Of a stretch of 33,590 bases of DNA, positions 15,611-26,053 are shown in pieces. This DNA comes from Winogradskyella sp. (GTDB taxonomy: Bacteria; Bacteroidota; Bacteroidia; Flavobacteriales; Flavobacteriaceae): assembly GCF_013042245.1 (NCBI RefSeq), contig NZ_JABDQL010000059.1:1-33590 (forward strand), given 5' to 3'. The number at the start of each line of letters is the position of its first letter. Positions within the stretch are counted from its first letter, which is position 1. A program made the position numbers and the translations under genes. Under the pieces are notes generated by a model. The model ran no database searches. It was not told the origin of the DNA and saw nothing but the letters and a program-made list of their open reading frames with translations.

Positions 15611-16102
15611 GTGAGTAAAGATACTATTGTTATTCGAGAAATAACATCAGAAGACAATTCAAAAATTGCCAAGGCTATACGTGCTGTTTTGATCGAGTAT
15701 GGCGTTCCTAAAGTCGGTACAGCTTATGAAGACAAAGCTTTGGATTGTATGTTTGAGACTTATGATAAACCAAATAAATGCTATTACGTGATTGCCAAGG
15801 GAGACGAAATTCTTGGAGGTGCTGGCATTTCACCATTAGATAATTATGAAGGGAACATTTGCGAACTTCAAAAAATGTATTTCATGTCAGAAGTTAGAGG
15901 AATAGGCTTTGGTAGCCAAATGATGCAAAAATGTTTAGAATTTGCAAAAGTTTCTGGTTTTGACCAATGTTATCTAGAAACTATGCCGTACATGGATGAC
16001 GCACGTAAATTGTACCGAAAAGTTGGTTTCAAAGGTATTGATGCACCAATGGGTAACACTGGTCACTACTCTTGTACAGTTTGGATGCTTAAAGATTTAT
16101 AA
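15611..16102 (+). CDS. GNAT N-acetyltransferase
   Basis: The 163-residue protein starts at a GTG (SKDTIVIREITSEDN) and shows the GNAT core: ELQKMYFMSEVRGIGFGSQMMQKCLEFA holds the acetyl-CoA loop (RGIGFG) and ARKLYRKVGFKGID the final strand. No ATG is available at the N terminus, and the alignment with acetyltransferase starts supports GTG. It lies 2 bases before prmC. In some bacteria an acetyltransferase is linked to ribosomal protein or release-factor modification genes, but the substrate cannot be read from this sequence. Confidence 0.88.
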   Translation: MSKDTIVIREITSEDNSKIAKAIRAVLIEYGVPKVGTAYEDKALDCMFETYDKPNKCYYVIAKGDEILGGAGISPLDNYEGNICELQKMYFMSEVRGIGFGSQMMQKCLEFAKVSGFDQCYLETMPYMDDARKLYRKVGFKGIDAPMGNTGHYSCTVWMLKDL

Positions 16103-16104
16103 GT

Positions 16105-16974
16105 TTGAAAGCACTCGACCTTAAACATGTTTTTCAAAAAGAGTTAGGCGCTATCTACGATAAAAATGAAGTGGCTAGCTTTTTCTTTTTGTGTTTAGAG
16201 TATTTTCTGGAAGTGCCAAGAATTCAACTTATTTTAGAACCTGAATTCTCGATAAGTAAAGCTGAAGTCGAAGACTTTTTTAGAACACTAGAAGCTTTAA
16301 AAAAGCAAAAACCCATTCAGTATATTTTTGGTGAAACCGAATTTTATGGATTAAAATTTAAAGTAAATGAAAATGTTTTGATTCCTAGACAAGAAACGGA
16401 GGAGCTTATCTCACTTATTATTGAAGATTCAAAACTCAAAAGCCAAAATCCAATAATCATTTTGGATGTAGGAACTGGCTCAGGTTGCATAGCCATTACA
16501 TTAGCCAAGAATATTCCAAATGCAAAAGTTTATGCTGTTGATGTGTCAAAAGAAGCTTTAGAAATTGCTAAAGAAAATGCAGAACTTAACAATGTAAATG
16601 TTCACTTTATAAAATATGATATATTAAATCGAAACAATTGGAGTTCTAATTTTAAAGATTTAGAATTTGACTTCATAGTCTCCAATCCACCATATGTCCG
16701 TAACCTAGAAAAGGCCGAAATTCAGCCAAACGTTTTGGACTACGAACCGCATCTGGCTTTATTTGTAGAGGATGATAATCCGTTGATATTTTATAGCGCT
16801 ATTACTAATTTTGCTATTCATAAATTGAAACTCAGCGGTCACCTTTTTTTTGAAATCAATCAGTATCTTGGAAACGAAACCAAGCAGCTTTTAGTAGACG
16901 CTAATTTTAATAAAATAGAATTAAAGAAAGACTTAAATAACAACGATAGAATATTAAAAGCCGTAAAAAAATAG
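16105..16974 (+). CDS. prmC: Peptide chain release factor N5-glutamine methyltransferase
   Basis: It methylates the glutamine of the GGQ motif in release factors RF1 and RF2, improving translation termination. The 289-residue protein has an N-terminal helical substrate-binding region (1-75), then a Rossmann methyltransferase fold with SAM motif DVGTGSG (121-127) and the catalytic NPPY (194-197). It begins at a TTG: no ATG or GTG occurs near, and the residues after it (KALDLKHVFQKEL) match the usual N terminus. It follows the GNAT gene by 2 bases and ends 1 base before the LOG gene. Confidence 0.95.
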   Translation: MKALDLKHVFQKELGAIYDKNEVASFFFLCLEYFLEVPRIQLILEPEFSISKAEVEDFFRTLEALKKQKPIQYIFGETEFYGLKFKVNENVLIPRQETEELISLIIEDSKLKSQNPIIILDVGTGSGCIAITLAKNIPNAKVYAVDVSKEALEIAKENAELNNVNVHFIKYDILNRNNWSSNFKDLEFDFIVSNPPYVRNLEKAEIQPNVLDYEPHLALFVEDDNPLIFYSAITNFAIHKLKLSGHLFFEINQYLGNETKQLLVDANFNKIELKKDLNNNDRILKAVKK

Positions 16975-16975
16975 A

Positions 16976-19574
<2,599 letters not shown>

Positions 19575-19613
19575 GTGTTGATTATATAGGCATCAACTCT
19601 CTTAATATTTACA

Positions 19614-19640
19614 GCATTTTATCGATAAAAGCAATTTTTT
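19614..19640 (+). terminator. Possible terminator downstream of ligA
   Basis: The palindrome TTTTATCGATAAAA (19617-19630), flanked by GC on both sides, can form a short AT-rich hairpin and is followed by AATTTTTTT. The stem contains little G+C, so strength is doubtful. A second weak inverted repeat, GTTGAT with ATCAAC, lies just upstream (19577-19597). Confidence 0.35.
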
Positions 19641-19663
19641 TCGTCTAATTGTGTTATTTTTCA

Positions 19664-19671
19664 TACGTTTG
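19664..19671 (+). promoter_or_regulatory. -7 promoter box for the 19695 membrane protein gene
   Basis: TACGTTTG matches TAnnTTTG and ends 23 bases before the ATG at 19695. No convincing -33 element is present at the expected distance. Confidence 0.45.
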
Positions 19672-19694
19672 ACTAGCTATTAATGTGAAAAATA

Positions 19695-20426
19695 ATGATA
19701 ATCAATAGGTTAATTAAAATAATGCTTGTGCTTTTTAGTTTGGCATTTATTGTTTTAGAGGTTTTGAAATATGAACTTTTAGGAGATGCTTTGACTTCTA
19801 TTATTCTAGTTATGCTAACTGTATTGTATGTAAGAAGTACTTTTAAGAAACAGCCTTTTTTCTTCTACTTTTTGATAACCTTCACAATATCCGAAATCAT
19901 ATTATTTATAACAAACTTTTATCCACTTGTATATAATGATATTGAGTTTGATTATTATATCAATAACTTTTTATATGCACTATCATACATCTTTCTAATT
20001 ATTTTGTGTGTAAAATCAATGGTTTTTAAAGATATTATATCGAAATTTCCAGTGACTTTATTTATACTCTTTGCGCTAGGTGTTTTTAGCGTTACACTAA
20101 TTACAGAAACTGCACAACCAAGGTTAGACACTGTTGAATATGCAGCGAAGTTTCTTTATAATATTGTAGTAATGACTTTGTTGTCGGTATCTCTTCTATA
20201 TTACATGTACAAAGAAGATAATAAATCTATGCTATTTTTTATGGGGTCTATGTTAATTTTCTTTTCTGAAATGATTCAATTAGCATATTTCTACATAGCT
20301 GAAATAGATTATTTAGCAGCTATATATTCTATATTTTTGGTCTTGGCTTTTGGTTTGTATTATGGTCAGTCTCAAATTGAACACTTAGAGAGTAAAAGCA
20401 TACCAAACCAGAAGCTTAAAGCATAA
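19695..20426 (+). CDS. Unrecognised polytopic membrane protein
   Basis: The 243-residue protein has about seven or eight predicted transmembrane helices spread over its whole length and no soluble domain. The only charged stretch is the C-terminal tail (SQIEHLESKSIPNQKLKA), placed inside by the positive-inside rule. The architecture and size recall the YhhN/TMEM86 group, but I do not see a defining motif, so that is only a suggestion. It is transcribed alone from its own -7 box and converges with the metallophosphatase gene, whose stop lies 8 bases away. Confidence 0.7.
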   Translation: MIINRLIKIMLVLFSLAFIVLEVLKYELLGDALTSIILVMLTVLYVRSTFKKQPFFFYFLITFTISEIILFITNFYPLVYNDIEFDYYINNFLYALSYIFLIILCVKSMVFKDIISKFPVTLFILFALGVFSVTLITETAQPRLDTVEYAAKFLYNIVVMTLLSVSLLYYMYKEDNKSMLFFMGSMLIFFSEMIQLAYFYIAEIDYLAAIYSIFLVLAFGLYYGQSQIEHLESKSIPNQKLKA

Positions 20427-20434
20427 AAAAGTTA

Positions 20435-21349
20435 TTAAACTATTATCGTTACCCCATCAGCTTTCTTTTCTTTATTTGTTTCTAAATAAAAATCAACCTT
20501 ACCTAAATAAAGTCCATAGCATCCAACTTGATTAACCAAGACATTTTTACCTATTGCATTTTTTTCTATAGTTGGTTTTGGTAAAAAGGTGTGTGTATGT
20601 CCTCCAATGATTAGGTCTATATCTTTAGTTTTTCTGGCTAATACTAAATCAGAAATTGTTTCAGGAGAATTTTTGTAATAATAGCCTAAATGTGAAAGAC
20701 AAATCACAAGGTCGCAAGCTTCATCTTCTTTTAAAATTCTGGACATGTCTTGAGCAATTTCAACTGGATAATTGTAAACAGTCTCTTTGCGTAGCTTTTT
20801 TCCTACTAAGCCATCAAGTTCTATCCCTAAGCCAAAAATTCCAATTCTTACGTCATCTTTTATAAAAACTTTATACGGTTTTACATGAGTGTCTAAAACG
20901 GTATTTTTAAAATCATAATTTGCAGAAACAAAATCAAAATTAGCATTAGGAAGTTGTGCGTAGAGTCCGTCAATGCCATTATCAAAATCATGATTTCCTA
21001 TTGTAGCCAAATCATACTTAAGCATACTCATAAGCTTAAATTCTAGTTCGCCACCGTAATAATTAAAGTATGGTGTGCCTTGAAAGATATCACCTGCATC
21101 AAGGAGTAATGTATTTGGATTTATACTTCGTATTGATTCTACCAAAGATGCTCTTCTTGCAACGCCACCTTTATTGGCGTTTCTAACGTCATTTGGACCA
21201 AATGGGTCGATATGGCTATGAACATCGTTTGTATGTAAAATAGTTATTCTCTTGGTCTTTTTTGTATCAAAAGAAGAAAGCGTTAATCCGCCTAAACCAA
21301 TTAATGCACTAGCCGCAGATGTTTGTTGTATAAATGTTCTACGTTTCAT
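20435..21349 (-). CDS. Metallophosphatase domain protein of a split 5'-nucleotidase (UshA N-terminal half), Tat-exported
   Basis: The 304-residue protein starts with a twin-arginine signal (KRRTFIQQTSAASALIGLGG). The calcineurin-like domain follows with the metal-binding motifs HTNDVHSHIDPF, LDAGDIFQGTPYF, TIGNHDFDNG and GGHTHTFL, corresponding to the catalytic half of UshA-type 5'-nucleotidases and 2',3'-cyclic phosphodiesterases. The UshA C-terminal substrate-binding domain is absent and is instead encoded by the preceding gene, whose end overlaps this start by 11 bases. A periplasmic nucleotidase made of two polypeptides is the likely product; the substrate is not shown. Confidence 0.9.
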   Translation of the reverse strand: MKRRTFIQQTSAASALIGLGGLTLSSFDTKKTKRITILHTNDVHSHIDPFGPNDVRNANKGGVARRASLVESIRSINPNTLLLDAGDIFQGTPYFNYYGGELEFKLMSMLKYDLATIGNHDFDNGIDGLYAQLPNANFDFVSANYDFKNTVLDTHVKPYKVFIKDDVRIGIFGLGIELDGLVGKKLRKETVYNYPVEIAQDMSRILKEDEACDLVICLSHLGYYYKNSPETISDLVLARKTKDIDLIIGGHTHTFLPKPTIEKNAIGKNVLVNQVGCYGLYLGKVDFYLETNKEKKADGVTIIV

Positions 21350-22112
21350 TTTTAATTGTTTTTATTTGGATGAACCTATCGTCTATACTTGGTTGTAGAG
21401 TGTCTATTTTTTTAAAATAGTCTATAAGTAGATTTCTAATTTTATAGTTTAAGTCATAAACAGTATCCTTTGATTTAAAAAAATGCATATTACTTCCACC
21501 ATTATACAAATAGTCATTGGTGGCAACATGATAGGTCTTTTCGTAATCAATAGCTTCATCATTAATTAAAGCATCTTTTATGCTGTAATCTTCAGATAGT
21601 GTTAATTTTAATTTAGAAATAGGATGCGCTCGTTTTTTTTTTGCCAAAAAAGAAAGCATATCCTTTATTTGTTGACCCTTCATAGGTATTACATAAACCG
21701 AGTTGTCAAACGGCATTATCTTATAAGCCGTGCGACTTGTGATATTTCCTTTAGAAATTATTGAACGAATACCACCGTGATTTAATAACACCATATCGAT
21801 GAATTTGTTTGTTCTTTTCTGAAAAACAGGATTAGACATTTCAAAAACTGCATCTGCCATAAAATTACCAATAGCTGTATTTAATTTGCCATCAGACTTA
21901 GAATAGGTTTCGGCCGCATAAGCCAAAATACTATCTAAATCTCTATTAACTTTTTCTCTGTAAGGTTTAATATAGGCTTCAATTTCTGGATTGGTTGCTA
22001 AACTGTCCGAAATAGTAAGGCGTTTGCCAACTATCCTTGTTGTGGAATAGTCTTGCTTACAGGAGCTTATAATTAATCCCATAAAAAGCAAGAGAAGAAA
22101 TTTGTTTTTCAT
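21339..22112 (-). CDS. 5'-nucleotidase C-terminal domain lipoprotein (UshA C-terminal half)
   Basis: The 257-residue protein has a lipoprotein signal (KNKFLLLLFMGLIISSC, lipidated Cys18) and then the 5_nucleotid_C domain: GNFMADAVFEMS, LLNHGGIRSII, ITSRTAYKIMPFDNSVYVI and YLYNGGSNMHFF. In UshA this domain follows the metallophosphatase and binds the nucleoside part. Here it is a separate gene placed upstream of its partner, which is transcribed on the same strand and overlaps it by 11 bases. The lipid anchor could hold the complex at a membrane. The pair seems to be conserved in Flavobacteriaceae. Confidence 0.9.
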   Translation of the reverse strand: MKNKFLLLLFMGLIISSCKQDYSTTRIVGKRLTISDSLATNPEIEAYIKPYREKVNRDLDSILAYAAETYSKSDGKLNTAIGNFMADAVFEMSNPVFQKRTNKFIDMVLLNHGGIRSIISKGNITSRTAYKIMPFDNSVYVIPMKGQQIKDMLSFLAKKKRAHPISKLKLTLSEDYSIKDALINDEAIDYEKTYHVATNDYLYNGGSNMHFFKSKDTVYDLNYKIRNLLIDYFKKIDTLQPSIDDRFIQIKTIKNET

Positions 22113-22157
22113 CTAATAACTTGTGATATCTTAACAAAAAAGCATCGCTAGTTTTGC

Positions 22158-22165
22158 TAAATTTG
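22158..22165 (+). promoter_or_regulatory. -7 promoter box for the 22184 gene and dapA
   Basis: TAAATTTG matches TAnnTTTG and ends 18 bases before the ATG at 22184. It lies in the 71-base divergent gap with the 5'-nucleotidase pair; no matching box is seen for the opposite direction. Confidence 0.5.
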
Positions 22166-22183
22166 TATAAACTTTAAAGATAA

Positions 22184-22705
22184 ATGTTTTTAAAAGTATT
22201 TAAAGAAAAATCAAATCAAAAATTTATTGAAAGTGCTTTATCTCACCGTAAAGTAGATGTTAATAAAGGTAAAATTGATTCGGTTGGTGTGCTTTTAAAT
22301 AATTCTGAATTTTCTGATTACTCCAAAATTGAAACGTTTTTACAGAAAGAGATTGGTGTAAAACCCAACAGATGTAGTTTTATTACATTTTCAGAAGATT
22401 GGCAAAACAATATTAGCCAGTGGAATGCCACGTTTACATCTAAAGATTTTGGATGGAAAGGAAGCTTAAAAAATCAGGATTTGATAGATTTTACAAAATC
22501 TAAATTTGATGTATTAATTTGTTATTTTTTAGCTAATCATAATGAATTGAAGCAAATTGCAGCCATGACTCAAGCCAATTTAAAAGTTGGATTATCTAAT
22601 GAAGACGAAAGAGTGTACGATTTAATTATTGAGGTCGCTCCGAAAGAGTTCTCTATCTTTAAAACAGAATTAAAAAAGTATTTAACCATATTAAATAAAA
22701 TATAA
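22184..22705 (+). CDS. Conserved flavobacterial protein of unknown function (possibly DUF6913)
   Basis: The 173-residue cytosolic protein has no signal peptide or membrane helix. It alternates strands and helices, with CSFITFSEDWQNN, FTSKDFGWKGSL and FDVLICYFLANHNELKQIAAMTQA as the most distinctive pieces; the last resembles a small alpha/beta fold. I recall such proteins next to dapA in Flavobacteriaceae under the label DUF6913, but I cannot verify the number. Its stop overlaps the dapA start by one base (TAATG), so it is likely coupled to lysine/diaminopimelate synthesis genes; no enzymatic motif is evident. Confidence 0.75.
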   Translation: MFLKVFKEKSNQKFIESALSHRKVDVNKGKIDSVGVLLNNSEFSDYSKIETFLQKEIGVKPNRCSFITFSEDWQNNISQWNATFTSKDFGWKGSLKNQDLIDFTKSKFDVLICYFLANHNELKQIAAMTQANLKVGLSNEDERVYDLIIEVAPKEFSIFKTELKKYLTILNKI

Positions 22706-23589
22706 TGTCCAAGTTTGTGGGTACAGGTGTAGCTTTAATAACACCATTTAAGAGAGACTTATCTGTAGATTTTAAAGCTTTAGAAAAATTGGTAGAATAC
22801 AATATTACTAATGGTTTGGAATATTTGGTAATTAGTGGCACAACTGGTGAGAGTGGTACAATTACAAGAGAAGAAAAGAACGTCATTACCGATTGCATTA
22901 TCAAAGTTAATAGCGGTCGTGTACCACTGGTTTTAGGTATTGGTGGTAACAACACAAAGGCAGTTATTGACGAGATATCGTCTACAGATTTATCGCAAAT
23001 AGACGCTATTCTATCAGTGTCTCCTTACTATAATAAACCAACGCAAGAGGGTTTATATCAGCACTTTAAAGCTATTTCTTTAGTCTCACCAAAGCCAATA
23101 ATACTATATAATGTTCCAGGGCGAACTTCAAAAAATATGTTGCCAGAGACTACGTTACGTTTAGCTCGAGATTTTGAAAATATAATAGCTGTTAAAGAAG
23201 CAGGCAATAATGTAGGGCAATATTTAGAGCTTTTACGAGATAAGCCTGAGGATTTTCATGTTATCTCTGGAGATGACGACTTGGCCCTAGCAGTTGCGTT
23301 AGCAGGAGGTTCTGGAGTAATATCTGTCATTGGTCAAGCCTTACCTGCTGAATTCTCTGAAATGATTAGACAAGGTATTGCTGGCAATGCCAAAGCAGCT
23401 TTTAAAACACATTTTGATTTAATGAATATTACTAGTCTTATTTTTTCTGAAAACAATCCTGCAGGTATCAAAGCTGTTTTAAAAGCATTAAATATGAGCG
23501 AAACACACGTGAGATTACCTCTAGTAGAAGCTTCAAACGAGCTAAAAATTGCCATTGAAGAAGAACTCGAAAACCTTGGTAAACGTTAA
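22705..23589 (+). CDS. dapA: 4-hydroxy-tetrahydrodipicolinate synthase
   Basis: It condenses pyruvate with aspartate semialdehyde, the first committed step of lysine and diaminopimelate synthesis. The 294-residue TIM-barrel protein has GTTGESGTI (about 45-53), the YNVPGR motif with Tyr135, and the Schiff-base lysine Lys164 in IAVKEAGN. Full length matches the family. It overlaps the preceding unknown gene by one base. After it there are about 80 bases without a gene, then the bamD promoter, so dapA probably ends its transcript. Confidence 0.96.
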   Translation: MSKFVGTGVALITPFKRDLSVDFKALEKLVEYNITNGLEYLVISGTTGESGTITREEKNVITDCIIKVNSGRVPLVLGIGGNNTKAVIDEISSTDLSQIDAILSVSPYYNKPTQEGLYQHFKAISLVSPKPIILYNVPGRTSKNMLPETTLRLARDFENIIAVKEAGNNVGQYLELLRDKPEDFHVISGDDDLALAVALAGGSGVISVIGQALPAEFSEMIRQGIAGNAKAAFKTHFDLMNITSLIFSENNPAGIKAVLKALNMSETHVRLPLVEASNELKIAIEEELENLGKR

Positions 23590-23671
23590 ACTTCTTTTAA
23601 AGTAAAGCTAGAGTTCTTCTAAGCATGTATTTTAGTTAAAATATTTGTTTTTAAAATCCGTTAAATATGCA

Positions 23672-23679
23672 TACTTTTG
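23672..23679 (+). promoter_or_regulatory. -7 promoter box of the bamD run
   Basis: TACTTTTG matches TAnnTTTG and ends 17 bases before the bamD ATG at 23697. It overlaps an upstream in-frame ATG (23667), which argues that translation starts at 23697. Confidence 0.6.
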
Positions 23680-23696
23680 CACACTGTTTTAAATTT

Positions 23697-24491
23697 ATGA
23701 AAAAACTAGTTTACATCCTATTAGCACTTTTGGTTTTCAATTCTTGTAGTGATTTTCAGAAAGTAATGAAATCTGAAGATATTGGCTTAAAATTCAAAAC
23801 CGGCGAGGAACTTTTTGATGCTGGTAAGTACAGCAAGGCTAATCGTCTTTTTGAGCAAATTGTCCCAAAGTATAGAGGCAAGCCTCAGGCTGAAAAATTG
23901 ATGTATATGCATTCTATGTGTTTTTATAAGCAAGAACAATATTATCTTTCTGGATACAGATTTGAGCAATTTGTAAGCTCATATCCAAAGAGTGAAAAGG
24001 CTGAAGAGGCAGCATTTTTATCGGCTAAGAGTTATTACGAGGAGTCTCCAATTTATTCTAAGGATATCGAACAAACAGTAAAAGCCATTGAGAAAGTTCA
24101 GCTATTTATTAACTCTTACCCGGATTCAGAATACCTTCCAGAGGCTAACGAGTTAGTGAAAGAATTGGATTTTAAGTTAGAAAAAAAGGCTTTTGAAATT
24201 GCAAAGCAATACAATCATATTTTCGATTATAAAGCTTCTATAAAATCATTTAATAATTTTTTATTAGATTTTCCTGGAGCAACGTTAAGAGAAGATGCAC
24301 TGTATTATAAGTTTAATTCAGAATATAATCTAGCTATTTTAAGTATTGCATCACTTCAACCAGAACGAATCCAAATCGCTCTAGCAGATTATAACGCACT
24401 CATAAAAGCTTATCCAAATACAAAATATTTGGACGAAGCCAATAGTTTAAAAGAAGAATTAGAGAAAGTAAAACAAGAAAGTAAAAGTTAA
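23697..24491 (+). CDS. bamD: Outer membrane assembly lipoprotein BamD
   Basis: BamD is the essential lipoprotein of the BAM complex, which inserts beta-barrel proteins into the outer membrane. From the ATG at 23697 the protein has 264 residues with a lipoprotein signal (KKLVYILLALLVFNSC, Cys17) and a series of TPR helices (GEELFDAGKYSKANRLFEQI, YYLSGYRFEQFVSSYPKSEKA, YNHIFDYKASIKSFNNFLLDFPG, ALADYNALIKAYPNTKYLDEA). An ATG 30 bases upstream lies inside the promoter. It heads a run with the omega-like subunit, coaBC, DUF4835 and possibly recN, an order common in Bacteroidota. Confidence 0.93.
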   Translation: MKKLVYILLALLVFNSCSDFQKVMKSEDIGLKFKTGEELFDAGKYSKANRLFEQIVPKYRGKPQAEKLMYMHSMCFYKQEQYYLSGYRFEQFVSSYPKSEKAEEAAFLSAKSYYEESPIYSKDIEQTVKAIEKVQLFINSYPDSEYLPEANELVKELDFKLEKKAFEIAKQYNHIFDYKASIKSFNNFLLDFPGATLREDALYYKFNSEYNLAILSIASLQPERIQIALADYNALIKAYPNTKYLDEANSLKEELEKVKQESKS

Positions 24492-24503
24492 TCACTATAG
24501 AAT

Positions 24504-24833
24504 ATGGATTTAAAGAAGACTGACGCTCCTACGACGACGTTAACTTACAACAGAAATCAAATTGACGCTCCTACAGATAATATCTATGAAGCAATTTCTG
24601 TTATTGCAAAGCGTGCCGAGCAAATAAATACAGATATCAGAAGAGAATTGGTAGATAAGCTTGAAGAGTTTGCAACATACAATGATAGTTTAGAAGAGAT
24701 TTTCGAAAACAAAGAACAAATTGAAGTTTCTAAATTTTACGAAAAATTACCTAAACCACATGCATTAGCAGTAAAAGAGTGGTTAGAAGGTAAAATTTAC
24801 CATAGAAATACTGAGGAAAATACTCAGGAATAA
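24504..24833 (+). CDS. rpoZ: RNA polymerase omega-like (Rpb6-type) subunit
   Basis: The 109-residue cytosolic protein contains NIYEAISVIAKRAEQIN, corresponding to the conserved helix of omega/Rpb6 that clamps the C terminus of the beta' subunit, then a helix ending in EEFATYNDSLEEIFENKEQ and a tail VSKFYEKLPKPHALAVKEWL that proteobacterial omega lacks. Bacteroidota proteins of this type are annotated as omega. It begins 12 bases after bamD and is followed 8 bases later by coaBC. In E. coli and other bacteria omega helps polymerase assembly; here it is inferred from the conserved helix and the neighbourhood. Confidence 0.85.
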   Translation: MDLKKTDAPTTTLTYNRNQIDAPTDNIYEAISVIAKRAEQINTDIRRELVDKLEEFATYNDSLEEIFENKEQIEVSKFYEKLPKPHALAVKEWLEGKIYHRNTEENTQE

Positions 24834-24841
24834 AACACTAA

Positions 24842-26053
24842 ATGTCTATTCTTAAAGACAAAAATATCTTACTGGGAGTTACAGCTGGTATAGCAGCATA
24901 TAAGACGGCTCACTTAGTAAGACAATTTATAAAAGCAGGTGCCAACATCAAAGTAGTGATGACACCTGCTTCTAAGGATTTTATAACACCACTTACACTA
25001 TCCACACTTTCTAAAAATCCAGTCTACTCATCATTCACTAATGAGGATGATGATAATGCGTTGTGGAATAACCATGTAGAGTTAGGCCTTTGGGCAGATG
25101 TATTTGTTATTGCACCAGCTACGGCTAATACATTATCAAAGATGGTTAACGGTATCTGTGATAATTTACTATTAGCTACATATTTATCTGCAAAATGTCC
25201 AGTTTATTTTGCTCCAGCAATGGATTTGGATATGTATAAGCATCAGTCTACAAAACACTCTTTCAAAAAATTAGAATCTTACGGTAATACTATGATTCCC
25301 GCAACTAGTGGAGAACTGGCTAGCGGTTTAGTAGGAGAAGGTCGTATGGCCGAGCCTGAAGATATAGTGAATTTTATAGAAAAAGATATACTAAGTCAGT
25401 TGCCACTAAACGGTAAAAAAGTATTGATTACAGCTGGACCAACTTACGAAGCTTTAGACCCTGTTCGGTTTATAGGAAATCATTCTAGTGGTAAAATGGG
25501 ATTTGAAATTGCAAAAGCTGCGGCAAATCTAGGAGCTGAGGTAATCTTAGTTTCAGGACCAACATATCAAAAAGTACAATATAGCTTAATTGATGTGAAA
25601 CCTGTTGTTAGTGCACAAGAGATGTATGATGAGGTTCATAAGCACTACAAATCTTCTGATATTGCTATCTTGTCTGCTGCAGTCGCAGATTATAGACCAA
25701 AACAAGTTGCAGATAAGAAAATAAAAAAGTCCGATTCTACGTTTACTATTGAGTTAGAAAAAACTAAGGATATTTTAAAGTCATTAGGGAAGCAAAAGCA
25801 GCACCAATTTTTGGTAGGTTTTGCATTAGAAACTAATAATGAATTAGAGCATGCTAAGCGCAAGTTAAAGTCTAAAAACCTTAATCTTATAGTGTTAAAT
25901 TCCTTAAGAGATAAAGGGGCAGGTTTTGGTGGCTCAACAAATAAAGTTACATTTATAACGGAATCTAACGAGGTTATTGAAAACGAGCTCAAGTCCAAAA
26001 GCGAGGTCGCTAGAGACTTATGGCAACAAATATTAAAGCTAATAAATGCGTAA
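24842..26053 (+). CDS. coaBC: Bifunctional phosphopantothenoylcysteine decarboxylase/phosphopantothenate-cysteine ligase
   Basis: It makes 4'-phosphopantetheine from 4'-phosphopantothenate, cysteine and a nucleotide triphosphate in CoA synthesis. The 403-residue protein has the flavin-dependent CoaC half (about 1-180) with His78 (NNHVELG), APATANT (91-97), GICDNLL (Cys106) and PAMDLDMY, where the family's usual Asn of PxMN is Asp. The CoaB half follows with ITAGPTYEALDPVRFIGNHS and a C-terminal region rich in Lys. It overlaps the DUF4835 gene by 8 bases. The pathway's last enzyme, CoaE, is encoded at 31559 in the same window. Confidence 0.96.
   Translation: MSILKDKNILLGVTAGIAAYKTAHLVRQFIKAGANIKVVMTPASKDFITPLTLSTLSKNPVYSSFTNEDDDNALWNNHVELGLWADVFVIAPATANTLSKMVNGICDNLLLATYLSAKCPVYFAPAMDLDMYKHQSTKHSFKKLESYGNTMIPATSGELASGLVGEGRMAEPEDIVNFIEKDILSQLPLNGKKVLITAGPTYEALDPVRFIGNHSSGKMGFEIAKAAANLGAEVILVSGPTYQKVQYSLIDVKPVVSAQEMYDEVHKHYKSSDIAILSAAVADYRPKQVADKKIKKSDSTFTIELEKTKDILKSLGKQKQHQFLVGFALETNNELEHAKRKLKSKNLNLIVLNSLRDKGAGFGGSTNKVTFITESNEVIENELKSKSEVARDLWQQILKLINA

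Noticed and set aside
19577-19597. GTTGAT/ATCAAC hairpin after ligA
   Set aside because: Only 6 bp with no T run; weaker than the following palindrome, which itself is only a tentative terminator.
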